NCBI RefSeq assembly: GCF_002312815.1
Contig: NZ_NKQJ01000009.1
Location: 62,001 to 126,000, forward strand
Source of the DNA: Agaribacterium haliotis
Lineage (GTDB): Bacteria > Pseudomonadota > Gammaproteobacteria > Pseudomonadales > Cellvibrionaceae
Direction: 5' to 3'
DNA: 64,000 bases
Below the pieces are notes generated by a model. That model was given only the letters and a program-made list of their open reading frames with translations. It was not told the DNA's origin and made no database searches. How positions within the stretch are numbered: position 1 is the stretch's first letter; each line of letters opens with the position of its first letter. Position numbers and translations under genes: made by a program. Positions 39,099 through 49,379 of the stretch are shown here, piece after piece.

Positions 39099-39103
39099 AG
39101 TGC

Positions 39104-40645
39104 TTACCAGGTTTGAGTGGCTTTGAATTCTTCCAGAGCAGCTTTAATACCGGCTGCAATGTCGTCGTTGTAGGCACCGCTGTTCATTTGCTCCATCAAC
39201 TCAGCCTTAGAGCTGTTCAGGAAGCTCAGCAGGGCGGCTTCGAAGTCGCCAACTTTGGCTACTTCAACGTCCTGGAGGAAACCTTCGTTAGCGGCGTAAA
39301 CCACGGCAGCCATCTCACCGACAGAAAGAGGCGAGTACTGCTTCTGCTTCATCAGCTCGGTTACGCGCTCACCGTGCTCGAGCTGAGCTTTGGTTGCGTC
39401 GTCGAGGTCAGAAGCGAACTGAGAGAACGCTGCCAATTCACGGTACTGAGCCAGAGCGGTACGAATACCACCGGACAGCTTCTTAACGATCTTGGTCTGG
39501 GCTGAACCACCAACACGCGATACCGAGATACCGGCGTTCATTGCAGGGCGGATACCGGCTGCAAACATGTCAGTCTCAAGGAAGATCTGACCATCGGTGA
39601 TTGAAATTACGTTGGTCGGTACAAATGCCGATACGTCACCAGCCTGGGTTTCAATAATAGGCAGAGCGGTCAAAGAACCGGTTTTGCCTTTTACTTCACC
39701 GTTGGTGAACTTCTCAACGTAGTCAGCGCTTACGCGAGATGCGCGCTCAAGCAGACGGCTGTGAAGGTAGAAAACGTCACCAGGGTAAGCTTCACGGCCC
39801 GGTGGACGACGCAGAAGCAAAGAGATCTGGCGGTAAGCCCAGGCTTGTTTGGTCAGGTCATCAAAGATAATCAGAGCATCTTCGCCGCGGTCACGGAAGT
39901 ATTCACCCATGGTTGCGCCGGCAAACGGAGCCAGGAACTGCATCGCAGCTGGATCAGAGGCAGTAGCTGCAACGATGATGGTGTGATCCATCGCGCCGTG
40001 CTCTTCGAGCTTACGTACCACAGAAGCAATTGAACTTGCTTTCTGGCCAACGGCTACGTAAACACACTTAATGCCAGAGCCTTTCTGGTTGATGATGGCG
40101 TCAACAGCAACGGCAGTTTTACCGGTCTGACGGTCACCAATGATCAGCTCACGCTGGCCACGACCGATTGGCACCATGGTATCAACAGCTTTCAGGCCGA
40201 TTTGTACTGGCTGGTCTACCGATTGACGAGCAATTACGCCCGGTGCAATTTTTTCAACTGCATCGGTCATTTTTGCTTCAACAGGGCCTTTACCGTCGAT
40301 TGGGTTACCCAGTGCGTCGACAACGCGACCGAGCAGCTCGGGGCCGACAGGTACTTCAAGGATACGGCCGGTACACTTACAGGTCTGGCCTTCGGCAATG
40401 CTTTTGTATTCACCGAGAACAACCGCACCAACGCTGTCGCGCTCGAGGTTGAGGGCCATACCGAAGACACCGCCTTCGAATTCAATCATCTCACCGTACA
40501 TCACATCGGCAAGACCGTGGATACGAATAATACCGTCGGTTACGGAAACGACAGTACCTTCGTTTTGCGCTTCGCTCGCTACTTCCAGCGAATCGATGCG
40601 CGACTTAATAATTTCGCTAATTTCTGAAGGATTCAGCTGTTGCAT
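39104..40645 (-). CDS. atpA: F1F0 ATP synthase alpha subunit
   Basis: 513 residues from the ATG at 40645 ([17 protein letters not shown], matching the E. coli start). A TTG seven codons upstream is in frame but less likely; TAGGA lies nine bases before the ATG. Walker [14 protein letters not shown], Walker B-like [11 protein letters not shown], and the arginine-finger region [11 protein letters not shown] are present. Preceded by a hairpin in the atpH-atpA gap. Confidence 0.98.
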   Translation of the reverse strand: MQQLNPSEISEIIKSRIDSLEVASEAQNEGTVVSVTDGIIRIHGLADVMYGEMIEFEGGVFGMALNLERDSVGAVVLGEYKSIAEGQTCKCTGRILEVPVGPELLGRVVDALGNPIDGKGPVEAKMTDAVEKIAPGVIARQSVDQPVQIGLKAVDTMVPIGRGQRELIIGDRQTGKTAVAVDAIINQKGSGIKCVYVAVGQKASSIASVVRKLEEHGAMDHTIIVAATASDPAAMQFLAPFAGATMGEYFRDRGEDALIIFDDLTKQAWAYRQISLLLRRPPGREAYPGDVFYLHSRLLERASRVSADYVEKFTNGEVKGKTGSLTALPIIETQAGDVSAFVPTNVISITDGQIFLETDMFAAGIRPAMNAGISVSRVGGSAQTKIVKKLSGGIRTALAQYRELAAFSQFASDLDDATKAQLEHGERVTELMKQKQYSPLSVGEMAAVVYAANEGFLQDVEVAKVGDFEAALLSFLNSSKAELMEQMNSGAYNDDIAAGIKAALEEFKATQTW

Positions 40646-40677
40646 ACTGATAGTTCCTACGTTCAATTCGGTTCGTG

Positions 40678-40705
40678 AATAGTGCCTTAAGCGAAAGGCA
40701 CTATT
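40678..40705 (-). promoter_or_regulatory. Intercistronic hairpin between atpH and atpA
   Basis: AATAGTGCCT and AGGCACTATT form a perfect 10-bp stem with an eight-base loop (TTCGCTTA on the mRNA strand), in the 76-base gap before atpA. No T-run follows, so it is not a terminator. It may set mRNA stability or translation of atpA relative to the upstream subunits; that role is inference. Confidence 0.6.
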
Positions 40706-40721
40706 CTCTTAAGAGCAGCTT

Positions 40722-41258
40722 TTAGGCGCTCATCGCTCCGGCCAGTTTATTCAGGCGGCCGCGGATTGAATCATCAATCACGGTGTCGCCGGCGCGGATA
40801 AACACACCACCAAGCAAGTCGCTGTTTACAGATGTACTGAGTTCAACTTCGCGCGCCAGGTGCTTTTTCAAGCCGGCGTGTAAAGCGCTCAATTGAGCTT
40901 CAGTTAATTCAAATGCTGTCTCAATGTTGACGTCGACGCTCTGCTCCTGATTAGCTTTGAACAGTTCGAACAAAGTACTAATTTCAGGCGCCAGGGCCAG
41001 GCGGTCATTCTCAGCCAGAATCTTGATAAAGTTCTGCTGCTTATCATTGAGCTTGTCGGCACAGATATAAATCATGGCCTCAGCTTTTTCATCTGCAGTG
41101 TGCTGTGGAGAGGCGATAGCTTCAGCAACAGTCTCTTCAGCAGATACTGCAGCAAGCAGTACCAGGGCTTCAGACCAGTTGCCAAGGGCGCCATCTTGCA
41201 AAGCACTTTCAAAAGCGGCTTTGGCATAAGGGCGTGCAAGGGTTGTTAACTCTGCCAT
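40722..41258 (-). CDS. atpH: F1F0 ATP synthase delta subunit
   Basis: 178 residues: LARPYAKAAFESALQDGALGNW N-terminal helical domain and a C-terminal domain with VNSDLLGGVFIRAGDTVIDDSIRGRLNKL. It links the peripheral stalk to F1. Sixteen bases after atpF. Confidence 0.97.
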   Translation of the reverse strand: MAELTTLARPYAKAAFESALQDGALGNWSEALVLLAAVSAEETVAEAIASPQHTADEKAEAMIYICADKLNDKQQNFIKILAENDRLALAPEISTLFELFKANQEQSVDVNIETAFELTEAQLSALHAGLKKHLAREVELSTSVNSDLLGGVFIRAGDTVIDDSIRGRLNKLAGAMSA

Positions 41259-41274
41259 AGCTCGTTAACCCCCG

Positions 41275-41745
41275 TTACAGCTCAGCGGCCAGTTTGTCCA
41301 GCATCTCAGCGTGGGCTTTGGCGTCTACGCTAGCACCGAGAACTTTCTCAGCACCGGCCAGGGCCAGAGTCGCAACTTGTCCGCGAAGTTCTTCGCGGGC
41401 AGAGCTGATTTCACGCTCAACTTCAGCTTCGGCAGCGGCTTTAATACGCTCGCCTTCCGCAACAGCCTGCTCTTTGGCTTCTTCAACGATTTGAGACGCA
41501 CGCTTGTTTGCCTGATCAACAATAGAGGCCGCTTGTTCTTTGGCTTCTTTCAGTTGCTCAGTGGCTTTTTTCTGCGCGAGTTCAAGATCTTTATCGGCGC
41601 GTTCAGCGGCTTCAAGACCTTCGGCGATTTTCTGCTCACGAGTTTGCATGACACCCAACAGGGCAGGCCATACAAACTTCCAGCAGAACCACACAAAGAT
41701 AAAGAAGGTTATGCTTTGGCCAATAAGGGTAAGGTTAATATTCAC
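41275..41745 (-). CDS. atpF: F1F0 ATP synthase subunit b
   Basis: 156 residues as in E. coli. One N-terminal membrane helix ([20 protein letters not shown]) then a long Ala/Glu/Lys-rich coiled coil ([20 protein letters not shown]) that dimerises into the peripheral stalk. Starts [10 protein letters not shown]. Confidence 0.97.
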   Translation of the reverse strand: MNINLTLIGQSITFFIFVWFCWKFVWPALLGVMQTREQKIAEGLEAAERADKDLELAQKKATEQLKEAKEQAASIVDQANKRASQIVEEAKEQAVAEGERIKAAAEAEVEREISSAREELRGQVATLALAGAEKVLGASVDAKAHAEMLDKLAAEL

Positions 41746-41781
41746 ACCTGCACCTCGTCAGTTAGTTAGAGGTAAGGGTGA

Positions 41782-42072
<291 letters not shown>

Positions 42073-42088
42073 TTAATTGAATTCTTAC

Positions 42089-43057
<969 letters not shown>

Positions 43058-43153
43058 TTAAGAAACTTGTTATCGGTGCCAGAAAGCTTAATGCTCTCGC
43101 GGCACTCAAGGTCCCCCGGCTGCGCTCATCCCAGTCGCGCAGCTTGGACCTCA

Positions 43154-43540
43154 TCATTCGCCGTTAGTTTCGGCGAGCATGTTGGCGACCTTGCGGCCCA
43201 ACCAACACTGCAAAATAATCATTAGGGCAAAACCTGAAAACAGCGCCTTGACCTCAAGCGGATCTACGAAGCGGTAAACCAACGCAAAGGCAATTGCCGT
43301 CAGGCTAAGCTTGCCCATTTCGCCCCACATAAAACTGTGTTTAATCCACGCGGCATAGTCAGCACCGTGAAAACGAAAGGCATAATAGGTGAAATAGAGG
43401 TTTGGCAGGACATACACCGCCACGCCAAGCAAGAGGGAGTAAAACTCGACCTTGCCCCACAGGGCAGCCAGAGGCGAAACGATTACAGTCGCAAGCAGCT
43501 GCAGCTTCAGGCTGTAAAGCAGCGGGCTAAAGTTGTTCAT
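43154..43540 (-). CDS. atpI: ATP synthase protein I
   Basis: 128 residues, four hydrophobic segments, FTYYAFRFHGA and AFALVYRFVDPLEVKALFSGF typical of AtpI in gammaproteobacteria. It helps assemble the c-ring and is not part of the final enzyme. First gene of the operon; 123 bases before atpB. Confidence 0.93.
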   Translation of the reverse strand: MNNFSPLLYSLKLQLLATVIVSPLAALWGKVEFYSLLLGVAVYVLPNLYFTYYAFRFHGADYAAWIKHSFMWGEMGKLSLTAIAFALVYRFVDPLEVKALFSGFALMIILQCWLGRKVANMLAETNGE

Positions 43541-43648
43541 GCTCGCAATCAGTGTATTTGCTACCAGTCGTCTAATGGAACCGTGTCAGTTCTGTCAGTT
43601 TGGCGCGTCACAACCTGGGTTGGGCGCACTGATCTCAATACATTAAAC

Positions 43649-43662
43649 GAGAATTAATTCTC
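43649..43662. promoter_or_regulatory. Perfect 14-bp palindrome upstream of the atp operon
   Basis: GAGAATTAATTCTC lies about 110 bases upstream of atpI in the 267-base gap to alkC. It is AT-rich and could be a protein-binding site controlling atp transcription. I see no certain -35/-10 pair; nothing else is recognisable in the gap. Confidence 0.35.
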
Positions 43663-43807
43663 TAATTATCACCCCGAGCCGGTTTGGGGCCACGCGATTA
43701 TAGGGATGAAGAGCAGGTGGTTCAACAGCCACTTCAGCTTTTATTTAAATCGAGTCTAAGCGCCGCATGTTAGCCGCATATCTTTGCACGTTTAACGACA
43801 TTAGTTG

Positions 43808-44935
43808 TTAGGCTTCTAACAGCAGCTCGGCCTCTAACTCAAAGCTTTGGCGCGCCACGACATCACCGTTGAGCAGGATCTCGATTGTATGTACACCCGG
43901 GTAATAGCGCCGAGTTGAAATCTCAGCAAAGCTGTAACACTTGTTCAGCTGCACTGTTTCATTGGCGCGCAGGTTTACATTTTTAAGTTTAAACACTTTG
44001 CTGGAACGGCCATTCTTACGCTGAAACTCCAAGCGATAGTCCAGTACAGCATTCAGGCTTTTGTTTGAATTGTGCACCACACAGCAAAAGTTAAGCTCGC
44101 CCTGCCAAGCTATTTTTGTGTGCTCAAGTTTCAGCTCGACACTTTTTGCTTTGCCGCTATAGCCGAGCAGAGCCAGCGCCTCGCTATTGCCAGCTTTGAC
44201 CAGGGTGCGACAGGCGTGTTTGATCACCCAATCCCGCCGCTCTGCTAGAGCTGCATCGAGCGACAACTGCTGCCACGAATGGCACAGGCCGAGCATCCAC
44301 TGGGCATTGTCTTTGCTGATATCGTTGAGATTGTTGGCGACAGACTTTCTGACGTAGGCGCTGTCATCACAGCTAAGCGCTGTTAAAAACGGCTCGAGTA
44401 GCTCTGGCTTCTGGCGAAAGCGCGGTAATTGCGCAGCCCAAGGTAAACGGCTGCGCGTACCTTCGCTGACCAACCTGCGTACGTGCTCGTCGTCGCTTTT
44501 TACCCAGAGCTTAAAGAATTCAAAACACAGATCCTGATAGCGTTCGATGTACGGGCGAATCGCAAATTCAGCGCTGAATAACTGAGTCAAATCGGCGAGA
44601 CAGGGCAGGGCAAGCTCGGGCTTTTCAATTCCGACGTGGCCGATGTAGTCAATTAATGGCCAGGCTTCAAAGGCACTTAGTTTATGTGTTGAATGAACAA
44701 GTGCTGGCAGTTTAGTGAACGCCGTTATCTGCTCGCTGATGTCATCACTCAAACTCTGCTCAAGCGCAGAGCAAATAAGCTGGACCCGCTGTTTTAGCTC
44801 AAGTTGCAGTAAATCATCGAGCAGCAAACTCTTAAATTTGTCTGCATCAAAGTTGAGCCCCGATGTTTGCAGCAAGGCACTTAGCGCCAGCACCGAGCTT
44901 TCATTGAGCTGGTCTTTTAAAAGTTTGTCTGTCAT
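43808..44935 (-). CDS. AlkC/AlkD-like DNA alkylation-repair HEAT-repeat protein (AlkC type)
   Basis: 375 residues from the ATG at 44935 (a TTG two codons upstream is possible). HEAT-like helical repeats include HVRRLVSEGTRSRLPWAAQLP, a segment characteristic of AlkC, and SAYVRKSVANNLNDISKDN. The C-terminal about 110 residues form an Ig-like beta domain (IAWQGELNFCCVVHN, YYPGVHTIEILLNG) as in AlkC proteins. AlkC glycosylases remove 3-methyladenine and 3-methylcytosine from alkylated DNA. It is divergent from the kinase gene at 45013. Confidence 0.87.
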   Translation of the reverse strand: MTDKLLKDQLNESSVLALSALLQTSGLNFDADKFKSLLLDDLLQLELKQRVQLICSALEQSLSDDISEQITAFTKLPALVHSTHKLSAFEAWPLIDYIGHVGIEKPELALPCLADLTQLFSAEFAIRPYIERYQDLCFEFFKLWVKSDDEHVRRLVSEGTRSRLPWAAQLPRFRQKPELLEPFLTALSCDDSAYVRKSVANNLNDISKDNAQWMLGLCHSWQQLSLDAALAERRDWVIKHACRTLVKAGNSEALALLGYSGKAKSVELKLEHTKIAWQGELNFCCVVHNSNKSLNAVLDYRLEFQRKNGRSSKVFKLKNVNLRANETVQLNKCYSFAEISTRRYYPGVHTIEILLNGDVVARQSFELEAELLLEA

Positions 44936-45012
44936 CACCAAAATCCGACTAGCTGTTGCAAGCTTGGTCTATGCTTAATTGGCCGTAGGAAAAACCGACC
45001 GACCAAGCAAGT

Positions 45013-46464
45013 ATGCCCGAGCGCGTCTTAATCATTGAGGATACCAAGTCCTTCGCCATGATGTTGCAAAAACTGCTGAGCGAAAGCCACAGTTTTGAGT
45101 GCGACTTAGCGTTTAGCATGGCCGAAGCCAGGGAGCTATTAGCTAAATAAGGGCAAGAATATTTTGCCGCCATCGTAGACTTACACCTGCCCGACGCACC
45201 ATCCGGTGAAGCGACAGACCTAGTTGTCGCCGCCAAAATTCCCGCCATTGTTTTTACCAGCGCCGATGACCAAGGTTTAAAAGACGACCTGTGGGAGCGC
45301 GGCATTGCCGACTACGCCAGCAAAAACGGCAGCCACAGCCTCGACTATATCAGCTGGATAATACACCGCCTTTACAAAAATCAGGGTGTTGAAGTTCTGG
45401 TTGTCGACGACAGCTTGGTTGCACGAAAAAGTATGAAACGACTGCTGTTAACTCAGCGTTTGTTAGTGCACGAAGCCAGCAGCGGTAAACAAGCGTTACA
45501 GGTACTCGAGCACAACCCTAATATTTGTGTGGCTATTCTCGACTGTTTTATGGATGAGATGGACGGCTTTCAGCTCGCCTCGGCCATGCGCGAAAAATAC
45601 AGCCGCGAGCAACTTGAAATCATCGGGGTCAGCGCTCAAGGCGGCCGCACATTATCGGCTCAGTTTATAAAAAGCGGTGCGAATGACTTCTTGATTAAAC
45701 CGTTTATCCCCGAAGAATTTTTATGCCGAATAAACCACGCGGTAGATAGAGTCGAGAACTACGCCGAGCTCAGAGAGTTAAATCACACTAAAAATAAGCT
45801 ACTCGGCACGGCCGCACACGATATCCGCGGCCCCATTGGCGCAATTAAAACAGCGGCGGACTACATACTCAAACGCGAGCCCAAAGCCGAGCGCCAGCAG
45901 CACCTGTTAAATATGATCAGCAACAGCTCGCAGGCGTTGCTGGATTTGCTCAGCGACCTGTTAGATGTCAGCGCGATTGAAAGCGGCGAGTTAAAACTCA
46001 CTTTAGTAGATGAAGATATCGCCCGTCTTATTGAGGATCGTGTGCAACTGTATGTCGCCGACGCCGAAAGCAAAGGCATGAACTTAAACAAACTTATGCC
46101 AACAAGCCTGATGGCGAACTTTGATATCGTCAAGATCCGTCAGGTCGTCGACAACCTGCTTACCAACGCCATCAAGTACAGCCCTCAGGGTTCAAAGATT
46201 GAAATTGCACTTGAAGACCTGGGCGCAAGTATTGAGTTCAAAGTCGCCGATGCCGGCCCCGGTATCAGCAAAGAGGAACAAGCGGATTTGTTTAAGGCAT
46301 TTAAGGTTCTTAGCACCCAAGCGACAGGTGGCGAAAAAAGCACGGGGCTGGGTTTAGCCATTGCCCATACGGTCGTACAGGCTCACGGCGGAGAAATCAG
46401 CTACGAACAAAGTAAACTAGGCGGTGCCTGTTTTATTGTCAGCCTTCCTAAAAAGCCTGTTTAA
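45013..46464 (+). pseudogene. REC-REC-histidine kinase gene interrupted by an in-frame stop
   Basis: From the ATG at 45013 the frame reads a receiver (RVLIIEDTKSFAMMLQKLL), then meets TAA at 45148-45150 (codon 46, after RELLAK), and continues in the same frame GQEYFAAIVDLHLPDAPSGEA to the stop at 46462. Without the TAA it would be one 483-residue protein: receiver 1 (Asp in IVDLHLP), receiver 2 (LVVDDS, LDCFMDEMDG), and a kinase with His269 (AAHDIRGPIGA), N box (NLLTNAIKYS) and GLGLAIAHTV. A restart at TTG 45415 could produce the second half alone. Divergent from alkC. It may be a recent nonsense mutation, readthrough or a sequencing error. Confidence 0.82.
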
Positions 46465-46502
46465 TAACAAAAGCTAAGCTTGAGCCCAAACAGCTCAAGG
46501 TA

Positions 46503-46940
46503 TTAGCTCAATTCTAATAACAGTTTATCAAGCGAAGCTATCAGCCTCGGAAACGCCACTTCGTGGTGGTAAATATGCAGGTCTTCAACTTCAAAGAACT
46601 CTACCTTTTGGTACACATCTTCAGGCCAGATGTCGGCGAGCATCGCTTTGTGTTCGTCGAGACTGACTGCGATTACACGATCAAATTCATCAAAATGTTC
46701 GGCTTGAACATGTTTGGGCATGCGCTCGTGGCCGACAGGTTCAATACCGACTTCAGTGAGCTTGGCCAGGGTTTGTTCGGCGATCGGGCCAACATTTCCA
46801 TTGCCGGTAAAATCGCGCTGTATGCCCATGGAGTCGGCAAGCCAGGGCAGGTTGTTTTGACGACAGTGGTGGTTGAAATATTCCTCAGAAAAACGGCTGC
46901 GGTAGTAGTTGCCAGTGCAGAGGAAGAGGAGTTTTTTCAT
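46503..46940 (-). CDS. Low-molecular-weight protein-tyrosine-phosphatase-like protein
   Basis: 145 residues. The P-loop CTGNYYRSR near residue 8 (C-x4-R-S type) is the catalytic signature of the LMW-PTP/arsenate-reductase fold. A DPxD-type general-acid motif is not clearly seen (DIWPEDVYQKVEFFEVED is in the expected place), so enzyme specificity is uncertain. A 7-bp inverted repeat (46479-46499) in the gap to the convergent kinase gene may help termination. Confidence 0.78.
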   Translation of the reverse strand: MKKLLFLCTGNYYRSRFSEEYFNHHCRQNNLPWLADSMGIQRDFTGNGNVGPIAEQTLAKLTEVGIEPVGHERMPKHVQAEHFDEFDRVIAVSLDEHKAMLADIWPEDVYQKVEFFEVEDLHIYHHEVAFPRLIASLDKLLLELS

Positions 46941-47049
46941 TGTAAATATCTCAAGAAAGATAAAGTCGAGTGGAAGCTGCTTATCGTTGAGGCCCGCCTG
47001 TGTTCAGAGCCTCCCAGGACAATGCGTAAATCACCAATGAAGAACAATA

Positions 47050-47532
47050 TTAACTCTTCATATTCTTGAACTGAAACGGCTGGCCGAGGCCGGCTTCTCG
47101 AACTAATTGCATCACCGCTTGCAAATCATCAATTTTCTTGCCAGTGACGCGCAACTGATCGCCTTGAATTTGAGCCTGAACTTTGAGTTTGCTGTCTTTG
47201 ATCAGTTTGGTCAGCTTTTTAGCAACGTCTTTATCGATACCTTCTTTAAAGTCAATTTTCTGTTTCACCCCTTTGCTCGCACCTTCGACCTTGCCGCTAT
47301 CCATGGTTTCTGGGTCTATCTTTTGTTTTACCAGGTTGGCGATCAAGATATCCAGCATCTGGTTTAACTGAAACTCCTGCTCTGCAACCATGACTGCAGC
47401 CGGGTCAGACCACTCAAAGCTGGCTTTCGTACCTTTGAAGTCATAGCGATTTCCCAAATCGCGCTGGGCGTTTTCAATAGCGTTCTGCAGATTGTGTTTG
47501 TCGATTTCAGATACAATGTCAAAAGATGGCAC
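47050..47532 (-). CDS. yajQ: YajQ-family nucleotide-binding protein
   Basis: 160 residues matching the family: MPSFDIVSEIDKHNLQNAIE, LGNRYDFKGTKASFEW, DILIANLVKQKIDPETMD and LRVTGKKIDDLQAVMQLV. Two ferredoxin-like domains. Family members bind nucleotides, and in Xanthomonas a homologue is a c-di-GMP effector. Divergent from the ABC transporter gene, 44 bases away. Confidence 0.96.
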   Translation of the reverse strand: MPSFDIVSEIDKHNLQNAIENAQRDLGNRYDFKGTKASFEWSDPAAVMVAEQEFQLNQMLDILIANLVKQKIDPETMDSGKVEGASKGVKQKIDFKEGIDKDVAKKLTKLIKDSKLKVQAQIQGDQLRVTGKKIDDLQAVMQLVREAGLGQPFQFKNMKS

Positions 47533-47576
47533 AGCCCGTCTCCTTAAAAAATTTTGTTGATTATTAGGAGCTGAGA

Positions 47577-49379
47577 TTGCGAGGTCAAGGCACTCACGTA
47601 TCTTATTCTGAAGTAAGTTGGGCCAGTCTCAAAAAACTTCTTCCATATCTGTGGCGTTACAAGCAGCGCCTGGTTTTATCTATCGTACTTCTAATTGCCG
47701 CCAAGGTCGCAAGCATAGGCCTGCCTTTTGTACTTAAACACATCGTCGACAACTTAGACCAAGTAGAACACCAGCTTGTTGCCGTGCCGTTGGTACTACT
47801 GCTTGCCTATGGCGCGGTTCGCCTTGCGAATGTGTTGTTATCAGAGCTTCGCGATACGGTGTTCGGGCGGGTGACAGAACACGCAATGCACGATATTGCA
47901 CTTAAGGTGTTTAAGCATCTACACAACCTCGATCTGAGCTTCCACTTAGATAGAAAAACTGGAGGCCTTGGCCGCGATATCGAGCGCGGAACAACGGGTA
48001 TCAGCTTTTTGCTGCGTTTTATGGTTTTTAACATCGTGCCAACCTTACTAGAGATTGTGCTGGTCATCGCCATTCTTTCACGTAAGTACAGCTGGTGGTT
48101 TGGTTTTATTGTCTTTTTGGCAATTTTTTTCTATGTGCTTTGGTCTGTTTGGGCCACGGAGCGACGTACACGTTTTGTCAGGCAGATGAACAAGGCCGAT
48201 TCCGACACCAATAGCCGCGCAGTGGATTCCCTATTAAATTTTGAAACCGTTAAATACTTCAGCAATGAAAACTATGAGGCCAAACTCTACGATGAAAATC
48301 TAAGTGAGTGGGAAGCTGCTAGGCGCAAAAACCGCCTGAGCATATTTGCATTAAATGGCGGCCAGGCAAGTATTATCTCTTTGTTTATGACCGCGGCGAT
48401 GATTCTCGCTGCCTACAAAGTCAGCGATGGCTCTATGACCATCGGCGATTTTGTTCTTATCAATGCTTTTATGATGCAGATATTTATGCCGCTGAATTTT
48501 CTCGGTTTTGTCTATAGAGAAATGAAAGGGTCGATGGCAAATATTGAAAAGATGTTTAAGTTGCTCGATGTAAAAACCAGTATTAAAGAGCAAGATAACG
48601 CTAAACCGCTCGCGCTTACTAATGGCACTATCGAATTTAACAACATCAGCTTCCGCTACCACAGCCAACGCCCCATATTTGAAAACCTAAGCTTTAACAT
48701 AACAGGAAAGAGTAAGGTGGCTATTGTCGGTAGCAGCGGTAGTGGTAAATCGACAATTAGTAAACTTCTGTTTCGTTTTTACGATTGCGAAAGTGGTCAA
48801 GTGCTTATCGACGGGCAAGATATCCGTCAAGTCAGCCTCGATAGCTTACGGCAAAAGATGGCTTTTGTGCCGCAAGATACGGTTTTGTTTAACAGCACCA
48901 TCTACGAAAATATTCGCTATGGAAAAGTCGACGCCAGCGAACAGGAAATAAACAAAGCTATCGAGCTCGCTCATCTGGGTAGTTTTATTAAGAGCCTACC
49001 CGAAGGGCTGGATACCGTAGTCGGTGAGCGCGGCCTAAAATTAAGCGGCGGCGAAAAACAGCGAGTCGCTATTGCACGCTGTATATTAAAAAATCCCAAG
49101 ATACTGATTTTTGATGAGGCTACGTCGTCGCTCGATAGCGAAAGTGAACGCGAGATTTTAAAAGCGGTCGACGAGATCAGCCAGAATAAGACTTGTGTTG
49201 TCATTGCTCACCGACTGTCGACCATCGCCAACGCCGATCATATTTACGTATTGGAAAAAGGCAAACTTGTTGAGCAGGGAAAACATCAGGCGCTGCTGTC
49301 GCAAAAAGGTCGCTACGCAGAGCTCTGGCGGTTGCAGGAAGCCGAGCAGCATTCAATCGGCGAGCGCGCCGGAGAATAA
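47577..49379 (+). CDS. Atm1/HMT1-type ABC exporter (fused membrane and ATPase domains)
   Basis: 600 residues from a TTG start with a strong AGGAG six bases upstream. Six membrane helices in residues about 20-330, then an ATPase: Walker A GSSGSGKST (385-393), signature LSGGEKQ (489-495), Walker B ILIFDEAT (Asp513-Glu514). The sequence VKYFSNENYEAKLYDENL is typical of the Atm1/ABCB7 group that exports glutathione conjugates and related thiol compounds; other ABCB substrates are possible. Its 3' end overlaps the convergent HDOD gene by 27 bases. Confidence 0.93.
   Translation: MRGQGTHVSYSEVSWASLKKLLPYLWRYKQRLVLSIVLLIAAKVASIGLPFVLKHIVDNLDQVEHQLVAVPLVLLLAYGAVRLANVLLSELRDTVFGRVTEHAMHDIALKVFKHLHNLDLSFHLDRKTGGLGRDIERGTTGISFLLRFMVFNIVPTLLEIVLVIAILSRKYSWWFGFIVFLAIFFYVLWSVWATERRTRFVRQMNKADSDTNSRAVDSLLNFETVKYFSNENYEAKLYDENLSEWEAARRKNRLSIFALNGGQASIISLFMTAAMILAAYKVSDGSMTIGDFVLINAFMMQIFMPLNFLGFVYREMKGSMANIEKMFKLLDVKTSIKEQDNAKPLALTNGTIEFNNISFRYHSQRPIFENLSFNITGKSKVAIVGSSGSGKSTISKLLFRFYDCESGQVLIDGQDIRQVSLDSLRQKMAFVPQDTVLFNSTIYENIRYGKVDASEQEINKAIELAHLGSFIKSLPEGLDTVVGERGLKLSGGEKQRVAIARCILKNPKILIFDEATSSLDSESEREILKAVDEISQNKTCVVIAHRLSTIANADHIYVLEKGKLVEQGKHQALLSQKGRYAELWRLQEAEQHSIGERAGE

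Noticed and set aside
41311-41769. 152-codon plus-strand frame
   Set aside because: Antisense to atpF with its periodic Ala/Glu/Lys coiled coil, which leaves long open frames on the other strand.
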